Source of the DNA: an uncultured Blautia sp.
GTDB taxonomy: Bacteria; Bacillota; Clostridia; Lachnospirales; Lachnospiraceae
Direction of reading: 5' to 3'
Assembly: GCA_900539145.1 (NCBI GenBank)
Contig: UQAX01000011.1
Location: 1-63,685 of the forward strand
Length of the DNA: 63,685 nucleotides
Shown piece by piece: positions 34,405 to 42,700 of the stretch. The notes under the pieces are model-generated. The model was not told the origin of the DNA and did no database searches. It saw only the letters and a program-made list of their open reading frames with translations. Both the position numbers and the translations under genes were made by a program. Numbering within the stretch: the stretch's first letter is position 1; each line of letters opens with the position of its first letter.

Positions 34405-35638
34405 AAAGCTTTTCCAACCCTTCTACACAATTTAAAAATTCTTCTTTTTCCAAGGTGTCACGAAGCCCGAACATCATTTTGCTGACAACCTTTCCGGCCG
34501 CTGTATCAATGGCGTTTAACAGGTTTTCCCTGTCTTCATCTTCCATAGGAGTTTTTCGCAAAATTTTTAAAATACGCAAATTCAAATCCTGAACCGCTTC
34601 TGCCTGAATGTCCTGAATACGGGGAATTAAGCTTCTCCCGTCATACCAGCAATAAAAATCTTCCATCTGCTCTTTTAATATTAACGCTGCTTTTTGCATA
34701 CTTTCCTGAAGCTCCAGAGAATTGGTATCAATCTTAAAGCTGTCAATATCATAAAGAGTCATGCCCTCTATTTCCTTTACAGACGGTTCTATGTCTCTTG
34801 GAACAGCCAAATCAATTAAAATCTGTTGTTTTTCCCCTTTTTTAGCCTGCTGTATCAGCTCCTTTGTAAGGGTAAAATTGGGACTTGCCGTTGCACTGAC
34901 CACCAAGTCACAGGAAGGAAAAAATTCCATGCGTTCTCCGTAGTTTATTCTGTCACAGCCTTTAGGAATACTGACAATTCCGCTGCGATACTGACGAACT
35001 GTAACCGTTACATGTGCGCCTGCTTCTGCCAAAGCCAATGCAGCCACTTTCCCCATCTCTCCGTTTCCGATTACCATACAGGTAATGCCGTCTAAAGAAT
35101 AACCTGCTTCTCTCAGCTTTTGAATAGCCTGATGAATGACAGAGCTGTTCCCTCTGGAAAACACCACCTCTGTTTTTACTCGTTTTGCTGCGGTCACTGC
35201 CATGCGAAAAAGCACTTCCAAGACATTGTCTGTACAATAAACGTCTCTTGCCATAGACAGGGCATCCTTTACCTGAGTAATAATCTGGTCTTCTGCCAAA
35301 ATCTGAGATTTTAAGCCGCTTGTCAGGTAAAAAAGATGTTCAATCGCCTCTCCTTCCTCCCTCTCCACAAAATATCTGCGAAATTCTTCCGGATTTTTTC
35401 CTTTTTCTTCACACAAGAACTCAAAAAGAGAGCCCTCCCATTCTTCCTGTGTACTTGCCCAAATCTCCATTCTGTTGCAGGTAGATAAAATAACACAGCC
35501 TAAAATTCCCGGAGTTTCTTTTAATTTCTCCATCGCCGCCGCTGCATTTTTCTTTGTAAAGGAAAATTGTGCACGCACGTCTACCGACGCTTTATTGTAA
35601 TCAATTCCCACCATGGAAATACTCATTTCTTCTTCCAT
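34394..35638 (-). CDS. hemA: Glutamyl-tRNA reductase
   Basis: A 414-residue enzyme that reduces glutamyl-tRNA(Glu) to glutamate-1-semialdehyde with NADPH, the committed first step. It has the nucleophilic Cys in VILSTCNRMEIWA, the GQSQ-like LAEDQIITQVKDAL segment, the nucleotide-binding MVIGNGEMGKVAALAL and the C-terminal dimerisation helices. It is the first gene of the operon and has its own promoter (35673-35701). The GxGEM motif has Asn in the second glycine position, a small deviation. Confidence 0.95.
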   Translation of the reverse strand: MEEEMSISMVGIDYNKASVDVRAQFSFTKKNAAAAMEKLKETPGILGCVILSTCNRMEIWASTQEEWEGSLFEFLCEEKGKNPEEFRRYFVEREEGEAIEHLFYLTSGLKSQILAEDQIITQVKDALSMARDVYCTDNVLEVLFRMAVTAAKRVKTEVVFSRGNSSVIHQAIQKLREAGYSLDGITCMVIGNGEMGKVAALALAEAGAHVTVTVRQYRSGIVSIPKGCDRINYGERMEFFPSCDLVVSATASPNFTLTKELIQQAKKGEKQQILIDLAVPRDIEPSVKEIEGMTLYDIDSFKIDTNSLELQESMQKAALILKEQMEDFYCWYDGRSLIPRIQDIQAEAVQDLNLRILKILRKTPMEDEDRENLLNAIDTAAGKVVSKMMFGLRDTLEKEEFLNCVEGLEKLYGA

Positions 35639-35672
35639 CTCCTAAATCTTTTGTTTTTACATAATTTTTTTC

Positions 35673-35701
35673 ATATTAGCACAGAATTGTTTTCGGTGCA
35701 A
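35673..35701 (-). promoter_or_regulatory. Sigma-A promoter of the hemA operon
   Basis: On the minus strand TTGCAC (35696-35701) and TAATAT (35673-35678) are 17 bp apart. The -10 box is about 35 bp from the hemA start, so there is no room for a riboswitch: unlike the two cbi operons, this one seems not to be directly controlled by cobalamin. Confidence 0.6.
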
Positions 35702-35712
35702 CTTATTGATTA

Positions 35713-35740
35713 TTGACAAAATCAGATAGTATGTTACAAT
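35713..35740 (+). promoter_or_regulatory. Sigma-A promoter of the cbiMNQO-K operon
   Basis: TTGACA (35713-35718) and TACAAT (35735-35740) are 16 bp apart, directly upstream of the cobalamin aptamer. It faces away from the hemA promoter 12 bp to its left. Confidence 0.75.
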
Positions 35741-35756
35741 AAATTCAGAATTGAAT

Positions 35757-36045
35757 GTTCGAGGTGCCTGTTTGCAGGAGAATAGGAAAGTTGAGTGAAA
35801 ATCTCACACGGTCACGCCGCTGTAATGGAGAAGTTTTATTTCATTATGTCACTGGAGTTTACTGGGAAGACGAAATAAAATGACGATACCTGAGTCAGAA
35901 GACCTGCCTTGTACATACGATTTACACAGGTTACGAACGATGGCCATGTGTAAGAACAGGGTGGCTCATAGCTTATCAATTTGGCTGGAACCTCTTGTTC
36001 TTCTGATAGCCTGTCGGTATGTACCGGACAGGTTCTTTTTTTATT
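35757..36045 (+). promoter_or_regulatory. Cobalamin riboswitch (canonical type) with terminator
   Basis: The aptamer spans about 35757-35925. Its conserved boxes are in order: GAGGTGCC, AATAGGAAA, GAGTGAAAATCTC, ACGGTCACGCCGCTGTAA, CACTGG, TGGGAAGACG and the final CAGAAGACCTGCC. This is the classical B12-box layout, including the peripheral P7-P11 domain. The expression platform contains a strong terminator (36010-36032, 10-bp stem with one bulge, then a T-rich run) 26 bp before cbiM. Binding of adenosylcobalamin should therefore stop transcription of cobalt uptake and insertion genes. Confidence 0.93.
36010..36043 (+). terminator. Riboswitch-controlled terminator ahead of cbiM
   Basis: CCTGTCGGTA and TACCGGACAGG pair around TG, followed by TTCTTTTTTTATTTT. 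The stem has one extra G on the 3' side. Upstream text near 35955-36000 (AAGAACAGG-like and TTGTTCTTC arms) could form a competing antiterminator. Confidence 0.8.
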
Positions 36046-36070
36046 TTCATAATCAGAAGGGAGAAGAAAA

Positions 36071-36817
36071 ATGAGTAAACAACGCAAACGACTTTTTGTA
36101 CTGACAAGCATTTTTGCACTTACTTTTGGAGTAATGTCTAATGTCAGTGCGATGCACATTATGGAAGGCTATCTGCCGGGCAGCTTTTGTATTGCATGGG
36201 GTGCTTTATGTATTCCGTTTTTAGTTGCCGGATTTTTGTCTATTAAAAAGACATTAGCTGAACATAAAAATCTGATTACACTCCTTGCTATGTCAGGAGC
36301 TTTTGTATTCGTAATTTCATCACTGAAAATTCCATCTGTAACAGGAAGCTGTTCTCACATGACAGGTACAGGACTGGGAGCAATTTTATTTGGACCTTCC
36401 GCTGTTTCTATCTTAGGACTGATTGTTCTTTTATTCCAGGCTATTTTATTAGCTCACGGCGGACTGACTACTATCGGAGCAAACACTTTTTCTATGGCAA
36501 TTGCCGGTCCGTTTGTTTCTTATGGAATTTTTGTTTTATGTAAAAAAGCAAAAGTAAATAAAGTTATTTCTGTTTTTCTTGCAGCAACTTTAGGAGATTT
36601 ATTTACTTACTGCGTTACTGCCGCGCAAATGGCACTTGCTCACAATGCAGATACCACCTTTATGGCTGCTATGGGCAAATTCCTTGCAGTATTCGCTCCT
36701 ACACAGGTACCTTTAGCTATCATTGAAGGTGTGATTACAGTTCTGATTATCCAGGGATTAGAAACTTACGCAAAACCTGAACTTCGTGCAATTGGTTACT
36801 TAAAGGAGGGAAAATAA
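36071..36817 (+). CDS. cbiM: Cobalt ECF transporter S-component CbiM
   Basis: A 248-residue polytopic membrane protein. The first 26 residues look like a cleaved signal, after which the mature N-terminus would be MHIMEGYLPG, the invariant start of CbiM whose Met-His chelates Co2+. Further marks are SSLKIPSVTGSCSHMTGTGLG and QAILLAHGGLTTIGANTFSM, which carry metal-binding histidines. It is the substrate-specific unit of the energy-coupling-factor cobalt importer and is directly under the riboswitch. Confidence 0.96.
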   Translation: MSKQRKRLFVLTSIFALTFGVMSNVSAMHIMEGYLPGSFCIAWGALCIPFLVAGFLSIKKTLAEHKNLITLLAMSGAFVFVISSLKIPSVTGSCSHMTGTGLGAILFGPSAVSILGLIVLLFQAILLAHGGLTTIGANTFSMAIAGPFVSYGIFVLCKKAKVNKVISVFLAATLGDLFTYCVTAAQMALAHNADTTFMAAMGKFLAVFAPTQVPLAIIEGVITVLIIQGLETYAKPELRAIGYLKEGK

Positions 36818-36818
36818 T

Positions 36819-37121
36819 ATGAAAAAGAAAGTACTTCTTGCCATTCTTTTGATTTTCTTAATTGCTTTTGTTCCATTATTCGTATTAAAAGATGCAGAAT
36901 TTGGCGGTTCTGACGATGCCGGAAGCCAGGTCGTAGAAGAAGTAGATGCTTCTTATGAGCCATGGGCAACTCCTATTTTTGAGCAGCTTATTGGCGGTGA
37001 ACTTCCGGGAGAAGTAGAGAGTCTTCTCTTCTGTCTGCAAACAGGAATTGGTGTCGGCGTCATTGCTTTCATCATGGGACGTTTTGTAGAACGTAAAAAA
37101 TGGATGAAAGACGATAATTAA
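36819..37121 (+). CDS. cbiN: Cobalt ECF transporter accessory protein CbiN
   Basis: A 100-residue protein with two membrane helices (residues 4-22 and about 70-88) around an external acidic loop (AEFGGSDDAGSQVVEE, then YEPWATPIFEQ). The layout and the GGSDD element are typical of CbiN, which helps CbiM load cobalt. It begins one base after the cbiM stop. Confidence 0.93.
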   Translation: MKKKVLLAILLIFLIAFVPLFVLKDAEFGGSDDAGSQVVEEVDASYEPWATPIFEQLIGGELPGEVESLLFCLQTGIGVGVIAFIMGRFVERKKWMKDDN

Positions 37122-37148
37122 AATTTCTCTTTTGAAAGGAGTTTTCCT

Positions 37149-37925
37149 ATGATTGTCATTGATAAGCTTTGCTATCATTCCAGACTCAGATATGAAAACG
37201 CCGGTGAGAAATTTGCCTTTGCAATAATTACACTTTGTATTTGTGTAATGAGTCGTTCTATTGCAGTGGCAGGTATCGTATTAGCAGTTACAGGGATTCT
37301 TACCGTATGTAAGGGAGGAGTCCCTGTTTCTCGTTATTTACGTTTTCTCACTGCTCCCATTATTTTTTTATTACTTAGCACAATTGCCATTATGTTTCAT
37401 ATAAGCCGTACACCTATGGATTTATTCTCTATTCCTGTGGGAAGCTGGTACATTACAACCAGTTATTCCTCTTTCTTTTATGCGGTACAGCTTATTTTTA
37501 CAGCATTAGGAGCAGTTTCCTGCTTATATTTTTTATCTTTTACTACACCTATGCCGGACATCTTGCAGGTTCTTAAAAAGCTTCACTGTCCTAAACTGCT
37601 GATGGAATTAATGCTTTTAATTTATCGTTTTATTTTCGTACTTTTGGATACTGCCTCTGCTTTATCCACTGCCCAAAACTGTCGTCTTGGAAATCGGAAT
37701 TATAAAACGTCTTTAAAATCTTTTGGAATGTTGGGCTCTGTTTTAATGATCAGAGCTGTGGAACGTTCCAACCGATTATATGCATCAATGGAGGCCAGAT
37801 GCTACGATGATACCATTCATGTACTGTCAGAAAACCAGCCTCCTAAAAAAAAGGTCATTGCAGCTATTGTACTTTTTGACTCAGCCTTATTTCTGTTCGC
37901 TATATGGAGGAGATTTTTTTCATGA
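37149..37925 (+). CDS. cbiQ: Cobalt ECF transporter T-component CbiQ
   Basis: A 258-residue membrane protein with four or five helices. The coupling motif appears as MIRAVERSNRLYASMEARCY, where the Ala-Arg-Gly-type helices that grip the ATPase are expected; TPMPDILQVLKKLHCPKLLMELMLLIYRF is also typical. It transmits ATP hydrolysis by CbiO to CbiM. Its TGA stop overlaps the next ATG (ATGA at 37922-37925). Confidence 0.94.
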   Translation: MIVIDKLCYHSRLRYENAGEKFAFAIITLCICVMSRSIAVAGIVLAVTGILTVCKGGVPVSRYLRFLTAPIIFLLLSTIAIMFHISRTPMDLFSIPVGSWYITTSYSSFFYAVQLIFTALGAVSCLYFLSFTTPMPDILQVLKKLHCPKLLMELMLLIYRFIFVLLDTASALSTAQNCRLGNRNYKTSLKSFGMLGSVLMIRAVERSNRLYASMEARCYDDTIHVLSENQPPKKKVIAAIVLFDSALFLFAIWRRFFS

Positions 37926-39583
37926 ATTCAGATATTATTCTAAAAGCAGAAAATTTATATTTTTCTTATGATGACGAACAAAGTCATTCTTTAAATGGTC
38001 TTTCTCTGGAAATCAAAAAAGGCCAGAAAATTGCATTTATGGGTGCTAACGGCAGTGGTAAATCTACCTTTTTTCTCTGTTGTACCGGTATTTTAAAACC
38101 ACAAAAAGGAAAACTTTTCTTCCATAATAAAGAAGTCACTTATAAAAAGAAAGAACTTTTAGATTTAAGAAGTAAAATTGGGATTGTTTTTCAGGATCCG
38201 GACAATCAGCTTTTTTCAGCCAGTGTCTATCAGGAAATTTCTTTTGGACCTTTAAATTTAGGGCATTCTGAGGAACAGACAAAAAAAGAAGTAGAGCAGG
38301 TCATTGACTATCTGGAAATTACACCTTTCCGTCATAAGCCAACCCATGCTCTAAGTGGTGGGCAGAAAAAGCAGGTATCCATTGCTGATATTCTGGTCAT
38401 GAAACCGGAAATTATTATTTTAGACGAACCCGCTGCTGCTCTGGACCCCAAGCATACTACTATGGTAAATCACATTGTAGAACAAATGACACAAAACGGT
38501 ATTACCGTTTTAATGGCAACTCATGATGTGAATTATGCCTATGAATGGGCGGATGAGGTTTTGCTATTCCATGAGGGTAAGGTTCTGATGCACGGTACTC
38601 CTGCTCAGGTATTCGGAAACCGAGGTGCTTTAAAGCAGACCAATTTAGAACCTCCTGCTGTACTGGAGCTTTTTGAAAGTTTGTGCAGAAAAGGAATTTT
38701 AAAATCTTCTCTCCCGCTTCCAAAAAACTTAAATGCTTTAGAAAAATACATCTCAGATGTGAAAATAAATACACACTACGGAGGAACAAAAACAGTGTCA
38801 AAAGAAACAAAAAAAGCCATCTTGGCTGTAAGCTTTGGAACAAGTCACAATGATACCAGAAAAATTACCATTGATGCCATTGAACAGGATATGCAGGCTG
38901 CCTTCCCTGATTATGCCCTCTATCGTGCATGGACCAGCAAAATGATTATCAAAAAAGTAAATGCCAGAGACAGCGTACATATTTTTACGGTAAAAGAAGC
39001 CATGGAGCAGATGCTTCAAGACGGCATTACCGATGTTCTGGTTCAGCCTACCCATGTAATCAACGGTATTGAAAATGACCTTATGAAGGAAGATGCTCTT
39101 GCTTATCAGGAACAGTTTCACTCTATTTCTTTCGGCGATCCGCTTCTTACCAGCGAGCAGGATAATTTGGCTGTTATTGAAGCAATCACATCTGAATTTA
39201 AAGACTTGGAAAAAGATGATGTTTTAGTTCTGATGGGACACGGAACTACCCACTATGCCAATGCGATTTATGCTGCTTTGGATTATACTTTTAAAGATAA
39301 AGGATATTCCAATATTTTTCTTGGAACAGTGGAGGCCTACCCGACTATGGAAAGTCTGTTAAAAATGGTTCACGCTTACAAGCCGAAAAAGGTGATTTTA
39401 GCTCCCTTTATGATTGTAGCCGGAGACCATGCCAAAAATGATATGGCAAGCGATGAGCCGGACTCTTGGTACAGCCAGTTTAAAGCGGAAGGCTATGAGG
39501 TAGAACCTGTATTAAAAGGCTTGGGCGAATATTCGGGTATTCGAAAACTCTTTATTGAACATTTAAAATCCATAGATTGTTAA
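37922..39583 (+). CDS. cbiO-cbiK: Fusion of cobalt transport ATPase CbiO and cobaltochelatase CbiK
   Basis: One uninterrupted 553-residue frame. The first 270 residues are CbiO: Walker A GANGSGKST, signature LSGGQKKQ, Walker B IIILDEPAAALD and switch ATHDV. After a linker of about 25 residues the rest is CbiK, the anaerobic sirohydrochlorin cobaltochelatase: KKAILAVSFGTSHNDTR, MGHGTTHYANAIY (metal His), GTVEAYPTMESLL (Glu) and MIVAGDHAKNDM (His). Start: ATG 37922, with GGAGGAG upstream and coupling to cbiQ. At the junction GGAGG (38780-38784) stands ten bases before an in-frame GTG (38795), so free CbiK may also be made. Confidence 0.92.
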   Translation: MNSDIILKAENLYFSYDDEQSHSLNGLSLEIKKGQKIAFMGANGSGKSTFFLCCTGILKPQKGKLFFHNKEVTYKKKELLDLRSKIGIVFQDPDNQLFSASVYQEISFGPLNLGHSEEQTKKEVEQVIDYLEITPFRHKPTHALSGGQKKQVSIADILVMKPEIIILDEPAAALDPKHTTMVNHIVEQMTQNGITVLMATHDVNYAYEWADEVLLFHEGKVLMHGTPAQVFGNRGALKQTNLEPPAVLELFESLCRKGILKSSLPLPKNLNALEKYISDVKINTHYGGTKTVSKETKKAILAVSFGTSHNDTRKITIDAIEQDMQAAFPDYALYRAWTSKMIIKKVNARDSVHIFTVKEAMEQMLQDGITDVLVQPTHVINGIENDLMKEDALAYQEQFHSISFGDPLLTSEQDNLAVIEAITSEFKDLEKDDVLVLMGHGTTHYANAIYAALDYTFKDKGYSNIFLGTVEAYPTMESLLKMVHAYKPKKVILAPFMIVAGDHAKNDMASDEPDSWYSQFKAEGYEVEPVLKGLGEYSGIRKLFIEHLKSIDC

Positions 39584-39590
39584 AAAGCAA

Positions 39591-39640
39591 AGAGGCTCTT
39601 GCTTTAAATATTATCCCCAATATTTAAAGCGACAGCCTCT
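39591..39640. terminator. Bidirectional hairpin terminator with the GTCGCTTTAAA repeat
   Basis: The arms 39591-39612 and 39619-39640 pair over about 22 bp with two or three mismatches, followed on the plus strand by CGTTTTTT. It ends the cbiMNQO-K transcript and may also end the convergent HAD-phosphatase transcript. The arm sequence AGGCTGTCGCTTTAAATATT is shared with hairpins at 558-615 and near 63615. Confidence 0.75.
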
Positions 39641-39661
39641 CGTTTTTTATTATTCAGATTA

Positions 39662-40363
39662 TTATATCAAATAGTTCTTTTCTATCCAGCGTTTTACTTC
39701 TTCCAATGTCTTCAATTTTCCGTATAAATACTTCTTTACAGGTGTCTCGTCTTCTAAAAGGTCGGGTATCATAATGACTTTCATTCCTGCTCTTCCGGCT
39801 GAAATAATCCCATTGTAGGAGTCTTCCAGCGCCAAAGCAGAGGAAGGATTGATTTTTAATCGTTTGCACGCCAATGCGTAAATAGCAGGATCGGGTTTTC
39901 CCTGTTCCACACAGTCACCTGTGATGACTTCCTGAAAATAAGGAAGAATTTCCTGTTCCTTCAGCGCTTCCTTGGCATACATTTGATGAGTGGAGGTTGC
40001 CACAGCCATAGGAATATTTTTCTCCTTCAAATAATCTAAAAGAGAAAGCAAGCCTTCTTTTTTAGGAATTCCCTTTTCTTTTTCGTATTCATAATAGACC
40101 TGATGATACCCGTCTAAAAAAGCATCTAAGGGAAAATCCTCTCCATATTTGTTTAGAAAATAAGCATTTCTTTGGGCTCTATTCATGCCCAGCGTATTTT
40201 TTATATTCTCTCCCAGTTTTCCGTAGCCCAGCTTCTCTCCTGTCACATCCCAACTGTATTTAATAACTCGTTCGGTATCAAGCATTAAGCCATCCATATC
40301 AAAGACAACTGCTTTTGGGAAAAATTTATCTTCTGTTATCCAAAATTCTGATGATTTATTCAC
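39662..40363 (-). CDS. HAD-family phosphatase (beta-phosphoglucomutase-like)
   Basis: A 233-residue haloacid dehalogenase-superfamily hydrolase with a helical cap. Motif I is KAVVFDMDGLMLDTE (nucleophile first Asp), motif II is VATSTHQ, the Lys is in CVEQGKPDPAIYALA, and motif IV is ALALEDSYNGIISAGRAG. The substrate is a small phosphorylated sugar or similar and cannot be read from sequence. It overlaps the upstream carboxypeptidase gene by 8 bp. Confidence 0.9.
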   Translation of the reverse strand: MNKSSEFWITEDKFFPKAVVFDMDGLMLDTERVIKYSWDVTGEKLGYGKLGENIKNTLGMNRAQRNAYFLNKYGEDFPLDAFLDGYHQVYYEYEKEKGIPKKEGLLSLLDYLKEKNIPMAVATSTHQMYAKEALKEQEILPYFQEVITGDCVEQGKPDPAIYALACKRLKINPSSALALEDSYNGIISAGRAGMKVIMIPDLLEDETPVKKYLYGKLKTLEEVKRWIEKNYLI

Positions 40364-41378
40364 TTTGAATTGCAGCTCCTATCTGACTGTAAATATTTTC
40401 TGCATCCAGCACGTGGAAAGGCTCGGTATTATGATTTCCGTCTGCGCCTGCTGTTACTAAGATATAATTCTGCCCTTCTACATTTGCCAAGCTCGCCAGA
40501 CATAAACCTGCTGCGTTGGTAAATCCTGTTTTTCCACCCAGAATTTCTCCGTCTGTCACCTCTAAGGTTGATTTCTTATCATACATAGTGCTTTCAAAGG
40601 TAATTCCGTCTGGCTCTGCTGCTGTGGGAGCAGTGGTATAAGAACGAGTCGTAAACACTTCGTAGAAGGTTTCATTTTTAATTGCCTGCTCCAATAAGAT
40701 CATGATGTCTGTAACCGTTGTATAATGCTCATCTTCATGCAGTCCGGAGGCGTTTACAAAATGAGAATTTAACATACCCAGCTCTTTTGCCCTCTCATTC
40801 ATTTTTTCAGCAAAAGCTTCTTCACTTCCGGATATTCTGCATGCCAATGCCGTACAACATTCTGCTCCTGACGGAAGCATCAGACCGTACAGCAAATCTT
40901 TTACAGAAACCTTCTCTCCTGGCTGAAAACCAGCCATGGAAGCGCCTCTTTCATATTCTTCCAAAACCTCATCCACGGGAATTTGAATTTTCTCATCCAA
41001 ATCAGAAAGCTCTTCTACGGCAATCAATAAGGTAAGAATTTTTGTCATAGACGCAGGATAAATCCGTTCCTCGGCATTTTTAGAAGCCAGAACTTTATTA
41101 TTTTGTACGTCTTTTACAATAGCGGCTTCACTGTAAATATCCATATCAATCTGCACATTTAACCGTTCTTCCAGCTTTCGTCTTTCTTCTGCTTCCTGTT
41201 GTCTTTTGCGTTCTTCTTCGGCTGCTATTCTTGCTTTTTCTTCCTGCTTTTGGTCATAAGCCTGTTTTAGCTTTATTCCGCCTAAAACAGCACACAGACA
41301 AAGAATACACACAGCTAAAACAGTAAATAAAATTCTTCTTTTTCTTCTAGCTTCTCTCATTCGTTGTTTTTTCTTCAT
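40356..41378 (-). CDS. D-alanyl-D-alanine carboxypeptidase (S11-type penicillin-binding protein)
   Basis: A 340-residue cell-wall enzyme. A highly basic start (residues 1-15) and a membrane helix (16-33) anchor it, a charged coiled coil (36-68) follows, and the catalytic domain carries SMTK (nucleophile Ser and Lys), SGA in place of the usual SxN in LPSGAECCTALA, and KTGFTNAAG. It should remove terminal D-Ala from peptidoglycan stems outside the cell. There is no second C-terminal beta domain as in DacA. It lies 77 bp downstream of the zinc-ribbon gene. Confidence 0.9.
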   Translation of the reverse strand: MKKKQRMREARRKRRILFTVLAVCILCLCAVLGGIKLKQAYDQKQEEKARIAAEEERKRQQEAEERRKLEERLNVQIDMDIYSEAAIVKDVQNNKVLASKNAEERIYPASMTKILTLLIAVEELSDLDEKIQIPVDEVLEEYERGASMAGFQPGEKVSVKDLLYGLMLPSGAECCTALACRISGSEEAFAEKMNERAKELGMLNSHFVNASGLHEDEHYTTVTDIMILLEQAIKNETFYEVFTTRSYTTAPTAAEPDGITFESTMYDKKSTLEVTDGEILGGKTGFTNAAGLCLASLANVEGQNYILVTAGADGNHNTEPFHVLDAENIYSQIGAAIQSE

Positions 41379-41402
41379 AATTTCTCCATATTCTAAACGC
41401 AG

Positions 41403-41446
41403 TTATTCCATGACAAACTGAAAATAAATGCTTTGTCATGGAATAA
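41403..41446 (-). terminator. Hairpin after the zinc-ribbon/discoidin gene
   Basis: TTATTCCATGACAAA (41403-41417) and TTTGTCATGGAATAA (41432-41446) pair perfectly over 15 bp with a 14-nt loop, 9 bp past the stop at 41456 on the minus strand. The T-run after it is weak, so it may be a processing or partial termination site ahead of the carboxypeptidase gene. Confidence 0.6.
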
Positions 41447-41455
41447 TAAGCTTGT

Positions 41456-42679
41456 TTATTCATATATTTCTACTTCTGAGATACCATTGTCATTCCATCT
41501 GCTTCCCTCATAAGAGTCTGCAATATACATGGAAATGTAAGACGCATCGATTGGTTCGTCAAAGGAAAGACAGAATTTTTTCTTCTCATCGGAAAATTCC
41601 ACATCCTTTGTCTGACTGTCGCCAATCTGAATGGTCAAGGTCTTCGGGCGTGCGCTGTATTCCCAGAGCTGATCGCTTCTCCAGTTTCCTAAATACAGCA
41701 CAAGATAGCGAACCTTGTGATTTCCGTCCAAATTGATTTGAATACCTGTCGTCTCTCCTGTCCCCTCTTCATTCTCCTGCCAAGAGGTACTGCTGTCTCC
41801 GTCAATGGCGCTTTTGGCGCTGTAATCATAGGTAGCGGACTCTTTGATAGAATTCTGTTCGGCGCTGACAGGCGTAATTTTCTGATACTGAGAAAAATCA
41901 ATTTCCTCCGGATTTACTAATTGAAAAGATTTTTGTTCCGGCGTTTCTTCGTTTGAAGTATCTTCTTTTTCTTCTTCGTCCATTTCCTTTTCAGTCTCCG
42001 AAGACGGAGTATCCTGATGAACCACTTCTTTATGTAATTTTTCATAATACTCCTTTTCCTGTCTGTCTAAATCCTTCATTCGCTTCATTCCCAAAGCAAT
42101 TCCAATTCCCAGACACAAAAGCAAGAACAAGGTAATTAACGCAGTAATTTTCCATCTTTTCTTTTTTCCTTCGGGACTTAAAGGAGGTTTCTCGTCTTCC
42201 TCCTCCTCATCCTCGAAAAGGTCTTCCTCCCAAACGTTTTCCTCTTCTTGTGAAGCATCTTCCGAAATCTCTTCTAAAACAGCCTGTTCGCCTTCTTCTT
42301 GGTATTCTGTTTGCGGTTCTGCGTTCAATTCCGGTGCTGCTTCAGCTTCTTCTTTTGCTTCAATTTTTGCTTCTTCGGTTTCTTCTGCTACTTCTGTTTT
42401 TACTTCTTCCGGTTCTTCTTCTGTTTGTAAGACTTCTTCTTGAACCGGTTCTTCTACATTTTCTTTTTCCTTCGGAAACCTTGTTATTTTCACAGGCTTT
42501 GCAGGTTCTGCTTCCTTTCCTTCCTGCTCTGCCTTTAAAATTTCTTCCAGCTCCTCATCCGTCTTATAATAAGCCCATCTGTCATCTTCATCCATATATT
42601 CCGGAAAAACAGCTTTTCCGCACCGTCCGCAATAGAGGTCGGTATCCGGTATTTCTTTTCCGCATCTGTCACATTTCAT
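41456..42679 (-). CDS. Zinc-ribbon membrane protein with NADase-type/discoidin-like outer domain
   Basis: A 407-residue modular protein. Residues 1-24 form a zinc ribbon (CDRCGKEIPDTDLYCGRCG). Residues 40-170 are extremely rich in Glu, probably disordered. A membrane helix lies at about 177-195. A charged linker (200-255) leads to a C-terminal beta-sandwich (about 265-407: YDYSAKSAIDGDSSTSWQE, then WNDNGISEVEIYE), a galactose-binding-like fold of the NADase-type glycan-binding domain. The ribbon faces the cytoplasm and the sugar-binding domain the wall. It follows the corrin operon by 21 bp, so it may be co-transcribed. Confidence 0.78.
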   Translation of the reverse strand: MKCDRCGKEIPDTDLYCGRCGKAVFPEYMDEDDRWAYYKTDEELEEILKAEQEGKEAEPAKPVKITRFPKEKENVEEPVQEEVLQTEEEPEEVKTEVAEETEEAKIEAKEEAEAAPELNAEPQTEYQEEGEQAVLEEISEDASQEEENVWEEDLFEDEEEEDEKPPLSPEGKKKRWKITALITLFLLLCLGIGIALGMKRMKDLDRQEKEYYEKLHKEVVHQDTPSSETEKEMDEEEKEDTSNEETPEQKSFQLVNPEEIDFSQYQKITPVSAEQNSIKESATYDYSAKSAIDGDSSTSWQENEEGTGETTGIQINLDGNHKVRYLVLYLGNWRSDQLWEYSARPKTLTIQIGDSQTKDVEFSDEKKKFCLSFDEPIDASYISMYIADSYEGSRWNDNGISEVEIYE

Positions 42680-42700
42680 GTTTTTTCCTTCCTGAAATTC

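Noticed and set aside
35880..36074. 64-codon plus-strand frame upstream of cbiM
   Set aside because: It runs through the cobalamin aptamer and its terminator and has no ribosome binding site.
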